Positions 36,390-48,434 are shown, counted from the first letter of the stretch. The stretch is 64,000 nucleotides of DNA from Amanita rubescens (GCA_015039365.1 WION01000008.1:682001-746000); one strand, 5' to 3'. Program-made: numbers and translations. The notes: generated by a model not told the origin, from the letters alone.

Positions 36390-38636
36390 CTAACGCGTTA
36401 ACTTCAATCTGACGTCAAACGAGCTTTCAAGTTCCAATATCTCGCAATCAGCAGGCGAACCATCTCCGATTTGTGTCTCGACGCATGCCAAATCCAACGG
36501 CTGATCAAAATTACATGAGCACAAGGCGCAAGCCATACAAATTTGTCCTTGACGAACACGTACCCTCTCTAACACTGTCATTGGTTGGTCTAAAAATGTG
36601 TTATTAGTCTTGGACAGACAAAAACTGGTTTTGGAACTTACGCCAAACACCTGCATCGTACACAACACCTTGAGTGGCTGTCGCCACGAATCCTCTAAGC
36701 GTTTGCATGTCGGGCTTATCGTCTGAACCATTCTTGGCAACAACGACAAGATATTTGTCAGCTGGGTCCGTTATAGCCTCGTCGTCATTTCCGCGTCCCA
36801 TTGGAATGAAAGCTTGGTTGGTGAAGGGGTGCCTTTCCAGGACTTTCAATGGTGACGACCCATCTTCTGCATAATCTGTAAGAGGCTTGCAACGATAAAT
36901 CGAGATTCCTGCGGTTGCCCCGGAATTTTCTGGGTATGTAGAATGAAGAAGAGATAATTTGTGGAATTTGCTAGCAGTTCCGCCGCTTTGCTGGTGTAAT
37001 GCGAATTCCTTTGGGAACGGCAGCATGATCAGAATATGCTTGCAGCACTTGACCATATGGTGCGAACGCCTCGGGTGTCAAGGGCAATAGAGGTACTGTT
37101 GTGGTGCGCGGCGCTTCACCAGCTTTGGAAGCGACGGCGCCATCGGTAGATGAATGGCGATTAAGAGCTTTCGCATCGCTTGTCGGAGCGACTGTAACGG
37201 ACGCTGTGGGATCATCTAGCACGACGCGACGGCCAACCACCCGTACGCGCTTGATTCCGCCGTCTGGATATATCGTTACCTTCACATGTGTATAAGTCAC
37301 CCCAGCGACGTTAATGAATTGGAAATGGTGTTCGCGATGTGGACCCAGCCGTGTGCGTGGAAGAACCAACGTCCATTCCTGGGCCTGACTCTCTTGTGCT
37401 CGCCAATCAACGGAATTCGAGGCGAATAGTGCGGCATGGACTTCGCAACTCTCTGGGAAATTCCCCTTGAAATGTGCAGTATCAATTACGATGTGCTCCA
37501 GAACTCCTGGAGTGCCACTTTATCTCGTATAAGATATCTGCGAGCTGCTGAGAGATGCGCCACAAACGTACAGTTTTATTATCGCCCAATCCTTATGACC
37601 GATTTGGCGACTCCTTTTGGTTTCCCACCCATCGCTCATGTCCTTACCACGCCCAGGAAGTATCAAGTTCGATCCAACACCGAAATGCTGATCCGACGTG
37701 AACTCGACATGTCCACCAGCGTATACGTTGGCTAAGTCGAAAGGACGCCGCAGATCTTCGGGGTGTACGGCAGAGACATTACCATATACACGGAAGCGTG
37801 CCTGTGGCCCATCGATCAACAATTATGATCTTGGACGATCCATTAAGTAAATGCTCACGATACCACCATCTGGATACATATTTAACTTGACAAAATTAAG
37901 ATCCCCTGTCACAGGAATTTTGAAGAGATGTCGAGAATTAGGTCCTAATGGTACTTTCGGTAATATGTCCGTCCACTGTTGAAATTTGAAACATCAGCGT
38001 CTCGACGATAAAACAAGAATGATGTATGTACTCTAGGATCGTCCATCAACGGTTTTTCCGTCGGTATTCCATGCAAGGCAGAGATCGAAACCTCCGGCGC
38101 TTCATTGCCTGTCCCATGAATATTGTGCATTGGTTATGGACATACAAAGCTCTTAGGACGACAACATACCATTAAAGTGAGAAGTGTCCACGTCAAACCC
38201 AATCACTGTGCCTGTTGTTCCCAGTTGGACAATGCACCTGTAACATGTCTAAGCTTCTGTCCAAACAAAAGAGATAGAGTGTACCAATCATAAGACGGAT
38301 TGTGTCTTCGACTTTCCCATCCACTATACAGCGCACCATTCGGACCGAATTGACCTTTGAAACTTGGCGCGGGCTGAATCCACGCTTAAGCGCTTAGGGA
38401 TCATCTCACATTGTCATTAATAATTCGCTTCACCTCGACTTTGAGCAGGTTCTCTGCCTCTGCAAAGAACTCATCCGAGACGGAGACAACATGCGCACCC
38501 AGCGCGACGCTCGAAAGCTCTGTTTATGGCATGAATAGGCTGATGATCGATGTAGTACATCTTGAGACTAACCAGTGAACCCTGCGAATAAATCAGAGAA
38601 TCTTTCAAGTAGTATTTTCTCGTAAGGTGGTATCAT
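36390..38636 (-). CDS. DAL2-DAL3: Bifunctional allantoicase-ureidoglycolate lyase, one apparent frameshift
   Basis: Purine breakdown: allantoate to urea plus ureidoglycolate, then ureidoglycolate to glyoxylate plus urea. The N-terminal part has the allantoicase duplication: first repeat [70 protein letters not shown]; second repeat [50 protein letters not shown]. The C-terminal domain ([54 protein letters not shown]) is a complete ureidoglycolate lyase. One base too many in the TTT of 36987-36989 breaks the lyase domain between RITPA and SGGTAS. Start [19 protein letters not shown] at 38636. As I recall, such a DAL2/DAL3 fusion is known from Cryptococcus. Confidence 0.92.
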
Positions 38637-39338
38637 GGTGCGAGATCGATAATAATCGTCTGCTTCTCGACCTACCAGCTATTAGGGAATCTGCAAGTAA
38701 GTCATCCCACGATCCCCAATGAGATTATTATAATTTAGTGACACACAAGAGTTCACTAGTAGTATAAAAGTCGGCCGCGGACGTGCTCTTACCATGGTTA
38801 CTGTGTACACTCCTTTTCCAAACTTACTTGATAGTTCAAAATGGCTCGTTCGATACGTACGTCACACGGTAGGCGAAATTACCGCCAAGCCGTCATATGT
38901 GATCATGATACTATAGAAATATATCTAGCAGCGATTCAATTTTGGACACCCTGCGACATCGCGTCGGCAAACTTTTGATTTTGGCGGCGACGCTTGCTCA
39001 TACGTGGACCGTGGTGCCACCCACATCAGATCATTTCCATCCACCTGGAGGAACCATGGTTACTTGGTCTGGACTGTTGAGGTGAAACGTCGACTACTTC
39101 ATGAGCAAAAAACGCGAATTGGATGCCAGCGCCACCGATCCAAATCGATCGTTAGGGCATTGTTTTACTAGCTGTTCTAGATGATCCATGGAAACCTACT
39201 GCTGTCTGGTCGCTTGTCCGCAAATGGCGTGGTAAACGGCTACGGTATCAGATGGACCGGACAAAGACACGCCTGTGACCGCTTTGGGCGACTTTGCTGT
39301 AAAGATCCATCACGTCAACAGTCAAGCACTAACGGAGG
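38637..39338. other. Upstream region of the allantoicase gene
   Basis: About 700 bp between the allantoicase start and the stop of the methyltransferase gene, both on the minus strand. A CGATAA (GATA-factor core, HGATAR) occurs near 38646, which would suit a nitrogen-regulated gene, but one site means little. No gene seen. Confidence 0.4.
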
Positions 39339-40242
39339 TCAAGTTGTGTGTCCTACAACCGTCCTTTCCTTTCCCCACGGATCAGGCCATATCTCCGTAC
39401 GTTTCATGCGGCCTGTCTTCTGTAGTAAATCCTCTACGTCCCTTGCCTGTCCATGTCCAACTTCCAGCGCGACAAGGGCGCCAGGACTCAGGCACCCGTC
39501 TAGCGAAATAAAGCGAGCTATCGCACGGTAAAATTCCAAGCCTGATGGACCACCAAACAATGCTTTTGGATCCTCAAATGCTGATACCGAGTAAGGCAAC
39601 TTGAGATAGTCCTGCCATGTAATATACGGAGGATTCGACGTCAGGATGTCAATGGGCAGGCTGATGCCAGGATGGTGATGAAAATTTACGTCCAAGACGT
39701 TCGCTTTAAGCAACTTTAAAGGTATTGTGAGTGCCATGCGGCGGAGCGGAAATACCGCAAATTGCGGCATTCTCATCTGCCAATTGGATAGCATGGTCAG
39801 AGATGTCAACACCGATAGCGTGTATGCTGCCTGGTGGCGATAAATGGCACAGCAATAGAGGAATACAACCTGTGCCTGTGCCGAGGTCCAACAAGCGATG
39901 GGCAGACTGAGCAGGGGGAGAAATATATTGAGAGAGCTTGATTACCCAGTGCTCCGTTTCCGGCCTGGGTATGAGAACTGGGGCACGAGTAAGGAGATTG
40001 AGCGGGCCAAATGGCTGAGAGCCTAACGAATTGAGGGCAGGGTCAGAATATTCTGGTAAGTAAATGGGGGTGAAGGATGTACCCAGGATATACTGAAGCG
40101 GCTCGCCGAGCGTCCTCCGTCTAATCATGGTAACGAGATCAGACACACGGGGCACAGCCTGCTTCAACCACTTGTACTCCTGCTCCGCCTGAGCGGCGCC
40201 GATGCGGGCAGCCAAGAGTGCGAGCAGGGACTTGATGGACAT
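39339..40242 (-). CDS. MTQ1: Mitochondrial-type release-factor glutamine methyltransferase (HemK/PrmC), one apparent frameshift
   Basis: AdoMet-dependent N5-glutamine methyltransferase acting on the GGQ of peptide-chain release factors. Seen: a helical N-terminal domain with LGEPLQYILG, the block VLIPRPETEHWV, motif I LLDLGTGTGCIPLLL, VDISDHAIQLADENA, the catalytic motif SNPPYI, and GPSGLEFYRAIARF. Ends DPWGKERTVVGHTT. The frame breaks once near 39711 (one surplus C on the plus strand) between NTFKV and LKANVLDVNF. The first ATG is 40242 (MSIKSLLALLAARIG); 46 further in-frame codons upstream are rich in Arg/Ser and resemble a mitochondrial targeting sequence but have no ATG, so a 5' exon may be missing. 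Confidence 0.88.
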
Positions 40243-40487
40243 GAATTCAGAGGTGTGCTGGCAGGACAGGGAAAAGACTGAGGACGAGGGCCGGACGGAA
40301 CGGACAGCGGCGATGGGCCGGAAGCCGAAACGGAGTAAAAGGTTGATGGAGAATATTTTGAATAAATCAGGTGCTGGCCTCAAACCTGTCTCGGTCTGCT
40401 CCCCTTCGTGAGCTAGCGAGGGCTGTTGCCAGCCGTGGTCTTTATTACATCTTATAACCTCACCCTCTTACGCTTCTCAACATCATC
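40243..40487. promoter_or_regulatory. Divergent promoter MTQ1/ERT1
   Basis: 245 bp between start codons (less if the methyltransferase begins upstream). Nothing specific recognised. Confidence 0.35.
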
Positions 40488-42520
40488 ATGTCTGCTGCTG
40501 CCGTGTACCCTACCTTTGTCTCTCCTGCCCAAATGCAGAACGCGCATGCCGGCCCTTCCTCTCCGCCCTCCAACAAGAAAAAACTTCCCCAGTCTGTCAA
40601 GCGAAAACGTATGGACACCCCTGATGATTCTACCCCAGAGTCTGCAACTCCCCCCCGCAAAGCCCGCGACGGCCCAAAGAAGAAAAAAGCAAACAGAGCT
40701 TGCTTTCATTGTCAAAAGGCTCACTTGACGTGTGACGACTGTGCGTTCTTGATCTTGACATTGTATATCAAACTCAGCGCTGCTTTAGCAAGGCCATGTC
40801 AGCGATGCTATTAAACGCGGTATCGCAAATAATTGTACAGAAGGACACCGTAAAAAAGCAAAATATCTCTTGGACGACGAAGAGCTTGGTGCGCATCATT
40901 GACGTTGCAATTGACGCAAATCCCTCATCACGTGTATTCTCAGAGCAATTAAAGCGGAGTAAATCATCCACTTCCACCAGCCCGAGTACTTCAGAGCAAC
41001 CGCCAGCCCCGCCAGGTATATGTCTCCGGATTTGAGATCATTCATCTGACACTCTTTTGATCTAGCATCTTCGCTATCAGCGGATCCATTTTCTCAGAAT
41101 GATCCGTTACTCAGCAGTTCCTTCGATCCAGCGACCTTCGCATTTGATTCAGAGGTTGCCGGCCTTGAATATTCCATCCTGTCTGCCATCCTTGGCAATC
41201 CAAGTCCTCCTGCGTCGGAGACATCCCCTCCTCCCCAGCAGCAACCATATCCGAGCTGGTCATCAGATCCCGTGGACTTTACCACATCACCAAAATTAAG
41301 CGGATATGCTTCATCGTATTCAGATACACAGATATCCTCGCTACCACTAAAGTCCACTCTGACAGCAATCTCTTCCGGGGGTCCTCCGTATCTTGCATAT
41401 GGCTACACGCAGCAGCGATCGGAGGATATAGAGCTTCAATATCAATCACAGTACTCTTCGAATCAACCTCCAGACTTCACCTCATCCATTACAGCCACGT
41501 TTCCCACTTGATTCGAGACCTCGCTCGCCACATGGAGACGCCTATATTTCGGGTAAAGATGCTGTTACCTCCAACACCGGATTGTTGTCTCCAGCTCCGT
41601 CGAATGCATCACCGACGGCCGCGACGTCCGTACCTCTTGCAGTTGCCGCCGACCTATCTGTGTCATCCAGGTCAAAGCTTCAGAACATCAATGATCGTGT
41701 AACGCGACCATACGATTATACGGAAGGGTATCACTTTCTCATGAAGCATTTACCTAATCGGTGCGTGTGTTTGTTGACGTGTCTGAATGAAGTGAGTGCC
41801 TCGTGGACTCGAGTCTAATGTGTGAACATTTTTACATATTCATGGCACACCTCCGCAATGCACGACTCATAAAGATTTGAAAAGGACGACATTCTTCGCA
41901 TCGTGCGAGCACTGGCGATTTTCAGACCGTCATTGATTGCATTGCAGATGCCCCTCTCTCGAGATGACGAGGTTTTTGTTGAGAAATGTTTCCAACGGAC
42001 GTTGTTGGTGCGTATCCTATTCGATTGTAAGCTAATCAGCGACGCGTGACATCATCCGGTTAAAAGGAAATGGAAAAGCTAATAACTTTCAGCGGCACAC
42101 CAACTGTTGTTTGGCGCCGAACAGGCGAAATTTGCCTTGTCGCACCAGAATTTTGCATGCTGACAGACTGGCCACTGGAAGAGCTCGTTGGACGAAAAAA
42201 GTTTATTTATGAGGTATAGTTGTCCACTGACTTGCGTGTCGTGTCATCGTTAAATCCACTCTGTCAGCTATTCGAAAACCAATCAGTTGTTGAATATTGG
42301 GAAAACTTCGCAACTCATGCTTTCGAAAATACCACCCAATCAGTATACTCGCATTGTGTTTTACTCAAACCCAATGGTGCTCCAGTTCCATCGTCATTCT
42401 GCTTCTCTGTTAGACGAGATTTATTTGATCTGCCCAGCATGGTTATAGGTATGTGAATGCAGTTGCTGTAAGATTCTTCCAAGTTAACACTTCGCAGGAC
42501 AGTGGCTTCCTCTACTGTAG
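40488..42520 (+). CDS. ERT1: Zn2Cys6 regulator of the Ert1/AcuK type, two apparent frameshifts
   Basis: Nuclear activator of gluconeogenesis and nonfermentable-carbon metabolism. A basic N-terminus (KKKLPQSVKRKR) precedes the binuclear zinc cluster ACFHCQKAHLTCDD / RPCQRC / IKRGIANNCTEG, split by an intron. After HRKKAKYLLDDEELEQLKR comes a Ser/Pro-rich activation-type region, then the conserved C-terminal PAS-like part: RPYDYTEGYHFLMKHLPNR, FEKDDILRIVRALAIFRPS, FSGTPTVVWRRTGEICLV, LFENQSVVEYWENFATHAF, ending QWLPLL. Two single-base excesses: T at 40809 inside the zinc cluster (QRC/IKRG), and one C of 41470-41471 in the linker. Start: first ATG of the frame. Confidence 0.92.
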
Positions 42521-42887
42521 GTCGACGACTGGTTCAAGACCCTGTAGTAAGGCCTAGTGTTTATCTCATTACTTATCCTTTTGTGCTTTGCGTCTATCTG
42601 CTATATCCTTGCTGGGTTTGCGTTGCTGATCTTGGACAGACCGATTTTTCTGGAACCTTGCTTTATCCAGATGTCCGGATGTCCAAGTCTTTTCCTCTAG
42701 ATTTCGTGGCGCGTCATCGCTGTATATTTATATCGTCCTACCATAAAATTTCGTCGTAATATTCAGTGTATTATTAGTTTGGAGTCACAGTTAGTCGCAT
42801 CGTTGCAACACGCAAATTCATAGACAGACAGAATATTCATATGAAATTGGACCAGACGATACAGAATCTAAATAAGCTATATCCGTT
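42521..42887. other. Convergent 3' intergenic region ERT1/PRA1
   Basis: 3' flanks of both genes, AT-rich, no gene or repeat recognised. Confidence 0.4.
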
Positions 42888-43741
42888 TCAGACCGACTCT
42901 TGTATATTAGCATATTCGCTCTCCACCCCTGGTTCTACCAGAGAGGCATGTCCGAGAATCAAGACACCAGATGCGCCAATTAACCAAAAGACAGTTGAAA
43001 TAGGTGACGATAACCAGAGAAGGGGGATCCCGATTACGAAGAGACCAGTATACAGATGTTTCTGTGTGACGGTGTGCTCGCCAAACTGCGTCGCGTCCGG
43101 CGCTAGTCAAAGAGGGAAAAAAACTAAGCATTGAAGGCCAAATAAATAACTTCAACATACCGAAACGATTAATCGCCGCGAAGCCCAGTACGAGGAAAGC
43201 AAGGGAAATTAGGAGAAGGTGATTTGTCAGGCTAACATCATCAATAAGAATTTCCAGCTCCTTTCAAGAAATGTAACATACACGGCATATACGCCCAAAC
43301 CGGCGACAATGAGACCATAGTTTCCTAAAACCAAGAGCATTGGACTTTTTTTCCTGGCAGAGTCAAGTAAAACCGAACGCACCGGAGAAGTAGCGAGTAT
43401 TATATGATATCCGCTGAGCGCAAGAAGGAGCGGAAGAATCATAAATTAGTATATTGTCGATCGAGAAGGGCAGAGGGTGTAACGGGAGCAATACGCCGCC
43501 GCTACGAGTACCTCGCCCAGCAGTTACTCACCGAGGTAGCTTGGTTGAGATCAGCCGGCCGCGAAATTCGATGGTAGTCAAAAAACTCTGAGAGCGGTCG
43601 GAGGCCCGAGAGTCTGGTTTCCTGCAACGAATCGGAGGACTAGTTTAGTCCGGGGACAAAGCGCCTAAGAGAGAAGTTGCCCAATGACCGACGCACTCTG
43701 ATGGATTTGAGGGTGTCTGTAACGCGTATGATGGCATCCAT
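42888..43741 (-). CDS. PRA1-family membrane protein
   Basis: Prenylated-Rab-acceptor-like protein (Yip3/PRA1 family) of ER-Golgi membranes. Starts MDAIIRVTDTLKSIRVRRSL; a 36-nt intron with branch ACTAAAC joins to LSGLRPLSEFFDYHRISRPA, the conserved amphipathic stretch before the membrane domain. The hydrophobic part comprises NYGLIVAGLGVYAV, LLLALSGYHIIL and, after the loop with FGEHTVTQKHLYTGL, FVIGIPLLWLSSPISTVFWL and GASGVLILGHASL. Ends VESEYANIQESV. Exon order between 43150 and 43520 was read from short pieces, so internal borders are provisional. Confidence 0.82.
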
Positions 43742-43849
43742 TGGTAAAGGAGGTAGTCGGTGGTGTAGAGAGATGATATGTCACTGCGGAGCTGGCCTTG
43801 TTTACATCGCCACGCCAGCCGCAGTCACGCGCCATTGTACTTCCTCTCC
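43742..43849. promoter_or_regulatory. Divergent promoter PRA1/CDC26-like
   Basis: 108 bp between start codons; CG-rich near 43810-43835. No element recognised. Confidence 0.35.
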
Positions 43850-44104
43850 ATGATTCGCAGAAATCCCACTCTCATCCAAATGAGCGATCTAGATGTCCAG
43901 GACATCAGAGATATGGTTGCACAACAACGGGAAGACGCGCTACGCCAGCAAGAAGCACTGGCAGAAGTTAGACGTGCTACCGAGAATCCCCCCACAGAGA
44001 AAACACCGGCCGATTTGCTAGAGAAGTATAAGGTCGCTGAGGCCAAGCAGCATGAAAGGAACAGACGGCTTGGCCTGGAAACTGGCGAGTTTTTTTATCG
44101 TTAA
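43850..44104 (+). CDS. CDC26-like anaphase-promoting complex subunit
   Basis: Short protein whose N-terminus MIRRNPTLIQMSDLDVQDI matches the Cdc26 signature (M-x-RR-x-PT-x-I), the part that binds the APC6/Cut9 TPR groove. The rest is helical and Glu/Arg-rich (REDALRQQEALAEVRRAT, LLEKYKVAEAKQHERNRRLG). 84 residues if read to the stop at 44104. A GT..AG intron from 44090 could instead lead to a short exon ending at 44174 (DNVFRPAECGDKE). The open frame continues upstream to 43778, but ATG 43850 gives the canonical Cdc26 start. Confidence 0.65.
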   Translation: MIRRNPTLIQMSDLDVQDIRDMVAQQREDALRQQEALAEVRRATENPPTEKTPADLLEKYKVAEAKQHERNRRLGLETGEFFYR

Positions 44105-44272
44105 TCTTTGGTAATTTATTCACCGTTACAACAGCAACGTCTTCAGACCAGCTGAATGTGGGGACAAGGAGTAACGTGTACTGTACAGGATTGTGTACTA
44201 CCAATACCATCTCGCCGCCGTACAGCGAAAGTCATCGGCATCACCATGTCACTATTACTGACCCTGCCGGGC

Positions 44273-46848
44273 TTAATGGAAAGTTGTGCGAAAGCCTGCC
44301 CAAAATTCATGAATCGTGCTATCGAACTTGATTCGTGTATTCGCTCACCATCCAAGTCCTTCCTATCACAGAGTGTGGCAAGATCAACACGCCGCATGTG
44401 CAGACACGCCGTTTTTAGGCTTTCCCAAAGCGCAGATGAAGTTACTCCTCGATTCTGGCCTGCAGTGCCGTCGTTTTCTTGTAGCACGAGCGCATCTAAG
44501 ATATGCTGTGCTGCTTCTTCACACCGCTGTGAACGTGGTGGTCGTTAAATTACGACGTAAGGACGCATGTTCCTACATACCCGAAGATTAATGCATGAAA
44601 TACCGAGATTAAATCTAAGTTAATTGCTCAACGTGGGGTGAATAATTGAAAATGTTGATCCTCACCGAGCTCGGATGTACCCAGGGTTGAGTTCCAATGC
44701 CCTGTAGTAGTATCGGAGGGCTTCTTCTGCGTGCCCGCTATTAGCCATGGTGGCTCCGACACGGTTATACAATAACCAATCCTACATCGCAGTCCCGTTA
44801 ACGAAGGCCTCTCCTTCCGAACAGTACTGCGACCTACGTCTGGCCTTAAAGCTAGCGCGGTCCTGAAACAGTCCTGTGCTTTATCATATTCCTGGCGTTG
44901 ATCTTAACATTTGTCTTGAAACGAGGGTTGAATCATTCATACCTCGTTCGAGTTCAACAGCACAGCTAGTGCAATCTGAATATCGGCATCAATTTGATCA
45001 TCATTGTTGCTTCTAGCCATAGCGATGAGGCCGTTTATAAGGCCCTCGTAACGCTTTGCGAGGGAAGCGCCAGAGTCATTTAGAATCTGTGCACGCAGCG
45101 GGAGGAGTGCGTCTTTATATTTCTCATTGCGAGTTATCCATTCCAGGATCGAGTCATATGTTCCAGTGCGGTTATTGTCATTCGTGTATGATACTGCCAG
45201 TGCGAGCCACGAGGGTAGGTGGGACGGGTTCAGTTCCACGGCACGTTTCAAAGCTTGGAGAGCCTTGTGTTCACGCTCATTTTCTTGCTGTTTGATTCCC
45301 AGGTGATACCACGCCATAGTGTTATTCATATCTCGCTGCACGGCGGCCTCGAGTTCCAAGACACTCCTCTATGACTCAATCTTACAGATCAACCCGAGAA
45401 ATGGTCAACTTAACGTACACACCTCGATCATTGATTGCTGTGTCATCTGGAAGCGAGATGAATCGCCCAAGAGATAGGGATTACTGGCCTGAAATGGGTA
45501 AATCTGTACTTCTTGTATACCCGTAGCTGTAGCTTCAAAGCGATCCCAGTCGGCTTGCAACTTGTCCCACTCCCTCTCTGTCACAGATATACGATTAGGA
45601 GCGGATAGATTGTGCTTCTCAGCCCAATATCTCATATAGTCCTCGTTGTCCTGCCTAAAGTACGCATCATTAGCGTCCTCTTCCCGAGAATCCGCCTCTT
45701 GTCGACTGTCCATGGATGACGATAAATTGTTAAGGAGTGTCGTTTGCGAAGTTGTTAGATGCAGAACGCTAGGTTGACCAAGCCCAAGATCGTCGATTGC
45801 ACGTCCTTTACCCTTGATATTTGACCGTGAAACCGTTTCTTCATCCGTCTCTACCATCTGACTACCTTCAACCGTGACCCTCCCATCACGTAACTGTCTC
45901 ATAAGATCCATGAACTGGCTGTTTTTAAACTTTGGATTCTGCTCATGCTTCACTTGCTCTAGTAGCATGGCTGCGGTCTGTGCCAACTCATCAGAAGGTT
46001 GTTGAATCTGGGATTCGATTGATTCCAGTTTGATATCTTGCGACAGATGTTGCTCTTGTGACGTAAATTCTTTGTCCCATAATGTTTCTGGTAGGACTGC
46101 AATTAATTCTAATGAAGAGAAGTTAATGAGAAAAAAGATACTCACGGTCTATTCGTGACCTCACTGGAGCCTGCATAGGCACATTGGCGGGACCCGAGTA
46201 CATAGGCATTGCGTTCATTCTTAGCCCACTCATTGCCGTGTTCCAATGCATTGAAGCTACATATCTGTTTTCAAGCCCGCATTTTACTGCGCTTATCCAT
46301 TGACTTACTTTGGCCAGAGCCTGACTCCATCTGCTGTTTATTAGAAGAGGACGCTGGTGCACTATGCCGTGTTTTGCTTCCCTGAGCCATCATAACCAGA
46401 CCAGGGTTGGAACTAGGGGAGAAATCAGCTGCCCAATCAGCTGTCGGGTGCTGCTGTACATTTGTATAAAAGTCGGTCATCGGCAGAGTCTCTCGCAGTG
46501 AGGACAAATCTAGGGAAGGCCCTAAAACCGCATGCGACGTCGTCTGTGATGCAAAGAATCGTGCCGCTTCCTGGTCTGGGGCCGAAGGTCCCGCGGCATG
46601 GCTGCGAACTGACTAAGTTCACCATCAGTAGCTGTAGGTAGGTAATGAGAGCACTTGTACCGCTCCCGAAGATCCCGCCCGGTTGGTTCCAAAGTAATCC
46701 TTATGAAACGTAAGGTTTTAAGAAGTGGAGATGCATTATAGACGCTGACCTGTTGTAAACCTCTATCTTGGTCATATCGCTTTGCCAACGTTTGTAATGG
46801 ATTCGATGGGCCGCATTCGGCCCCTCCAACAAGCATCGGAAGAGCCAT
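44273..46848 (-). CDS. PEX5: Peroxisomal PTS1 receptor PEX5
   Basis: Cycling import receptor that binds C-terminal SKL-type signals. Starts [19 protein letters not shown] with the conserved cysteine (residue 12) used for export ubiquitination. The disordered N-terminal half has W-x-x-x-F/Y Pex13/14-binding motifs such as WAADF and WDKEF. The TPR half follows: [50 protein letters not shown] / [36 protein letters not shown] / [23 protein letters not shown]. The end is [28 protein letters not shown] and, after a last intron, GFRTTFH. All introns near the 3' end keep frame; no indels seen. An E-box (46934-46939) and a telomere-like repeat (46986-47001) lie upstream. Confidence 0.95.
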
Positions 46849-46933
46849 TGCAGAAAATGAGGTCTGTCGTATGAGCGACTCGGAGTATGATGGGTAGTTG
46901 CCTTGCCGGGTAACCGGGACTCCATGTGTTTAT

Positions 46934-46939
46934 CACGTG
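46934..46939. promoter_or_regulatory. E-box CACGTG upstream of PEX5
   Basis: Palindromic CACGTG within TATCACGTGGGA, about 86 bp before the PEX5 start codon. Core site of Cbf1/bHLH factors; function not shown. Confidence 0.4.
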
Positions 46940-46985
46940 GGAACGATACATCACGACGTTAATATTATTGCAAATATTATACGAT

Positions 46986-47001
46986 CCTAACCCTAGTTAG
47001 G
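46986..47001. promoter_or_regulatory. Telomere-repeat-like inverted repeat upstream of PEX5
   Basis: CCTAAC-CCTA-GTTAGG: two 6-bp arms around a 4-bp loop, containing one CCTAACCCTA telomere-type unit. Lies about 140 bp before PEX5, just beyond the stop of the C2H2 gene. Confidence 0.45.
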
Positions 47002-47048
47002 ATTCAGGAATACAAGTATGGAATAACGAAAAAGATAATAGAGTCCAT

Positions 47049-48075
47049 TCATGACAATGTTGGAGGGCCATTTACTGGCGAATGATTTACAGCTGCCTTG
47101 GCTTCTGCCAAAGATTTTTGAGTGAGAGCCCTGCATTCCGCTCCGTTATCGGAGCGCACTACCGAGTCCAGGTGAGGGAGTTTAGTGCACGTAACAACTG
47201 ATACTTACGATGTCGCTGCAATCAAAAAAGTTAGACGAAGCAACAGAGGTAACTTGAGACTTGACATACATTTAGGGCGTCTAACCTACTAAATGTCTTC
47301 TTACAACCTTGACAGATATTGGCTTGTGATTTGGCCGTGTGTAGTGCTTGGTGGCGCCTTCCAAACTGTGAACAAGGAGATCAATAAAACTACAGTGCAA
47401 CCTACTTGCAATCGTGCTGCCTCGCAAAGCCTTTCTTGCACCCAGGCCAATTGCACACATATGGCCGTTCTTCTGTATGGGATCGTAGATGACCTGAGCG
47501 AGGCAAATTAGCGTTAAAACAAGATCAGAAATGGTGTAAGTACCTCTTAAATTAAATCGACGCGTAAAAGTGCTACCGCAGCCAGGCACAGGGCAAACGA
47601 AGTGTGCTTCATTACGACGCCTGCTGGCGCTAGCCATCTGAGTAGCTGATGTTGTCACCTGCAGCCGCTCAACTTGCAGTATAGGAGGAAGACGGGGCAC
47701 ACCGCCGGATGAAGGATAGTGGTTGGCGCCTGCGCCGCCTGGTTGATGACCGCTGGGCTCGCCCGAGGTCGATGAAGGTGCAGCTGACACCTCTCTTGAG
47801 CGATTGTAAATTTCTGCTGCAGTTTGAGCCACGAATATGTCCTGCTTCGAGTGGCCATCGAGCAGATTAGGTGCACCAGTCAATTCAGATCCAGGCGGGG
47901 GTGGTTGAAAGTGAGATGAATTTGACGATGACGGATAAGAATATTCGCGGGGACCGTTAGGATGGGTTGCAGGGCCAGATGTCGGAATCCCCTGAGGTAC
48001 AGGATCGCCGACAGGACCATTCGCAAAGATTGACTCTGGAGGATAAGTGGTTCGGGGGAGGGTATCTGTGGCCAT
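47049..48075 (-). CDS. C2H2 zinc-finger transcription factor (Swi5/Ace2-like fingers)
   Basis: Starts [20 protein letters not shown]. The N-terminal ~170 residues are Pro/Ser/Gly-rich. Three C-terminal fingers follow: [19 protein letters not shown] / [30 protein letters not shown] / RHQALH; and a third [16 protein letters not shown] / [11 protein letters not shown], each split by a short intron. The spacing and the atypical last finger resemble Swi5/Ace2-type fungal factors. Ends [12 protein letters not shown]. No frame problem. The DNA target is unknown. Confidence 0.85.
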
Positions 48076-48434
48076 TGCGCGAATAGACAGACTGTGGGGA
48101 GCGTATTATAGTCTGCGGCTCGTGGTGGCGGGCAGGAGTGACAGACTGTGAAAGAATGATGGGAGAATCCAGACCTCGTACTTTTAAGGCCCGCACTCTT
48201 GTCCCTCGCCCCCTTATATGGTAATCCCCCCTGCTTCCGCACAGCAAGTGCTTGTCGGACTTTCAAAAGCGTGACAGATCTGTGTCACGCTCGGTTCGCT
48301 CCGTGGCAGTGCTGCACAGCAAAGGCTAATGTCAGATCCTCGCATTAGATGATCCCCAAGCTGTGCTCTTGTGTGGGTTTGTGTTCCTCCCTTCATGTAT
48401 GTTATAGATACAGCAGCTACAAATCCTATCTATG
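48076..48434. other. Upstream region of the C2H2 gene
   Basis: Promoter of the C2H2 gene and 3' flank of the hydrolase gene, both on the minus strand. A near-direct repeat, GACAGATCTGTGTC, around 48272 is an imperfect palindrome. Nothing else recognised. Confidence 0.35.

Noticed and set aside
39181..39531. Plus-strand ORF overlapping the methyltransferase 3' end
   Set aside because: Antisense shadow of conserved HemK coding sequence.
44156..44591. Plus-strand ORFs beyond the CDC26-like gene
   Set aside because: They lie opposite the PEX5 C-terminus, which splices in frame there to GFRTTFH.
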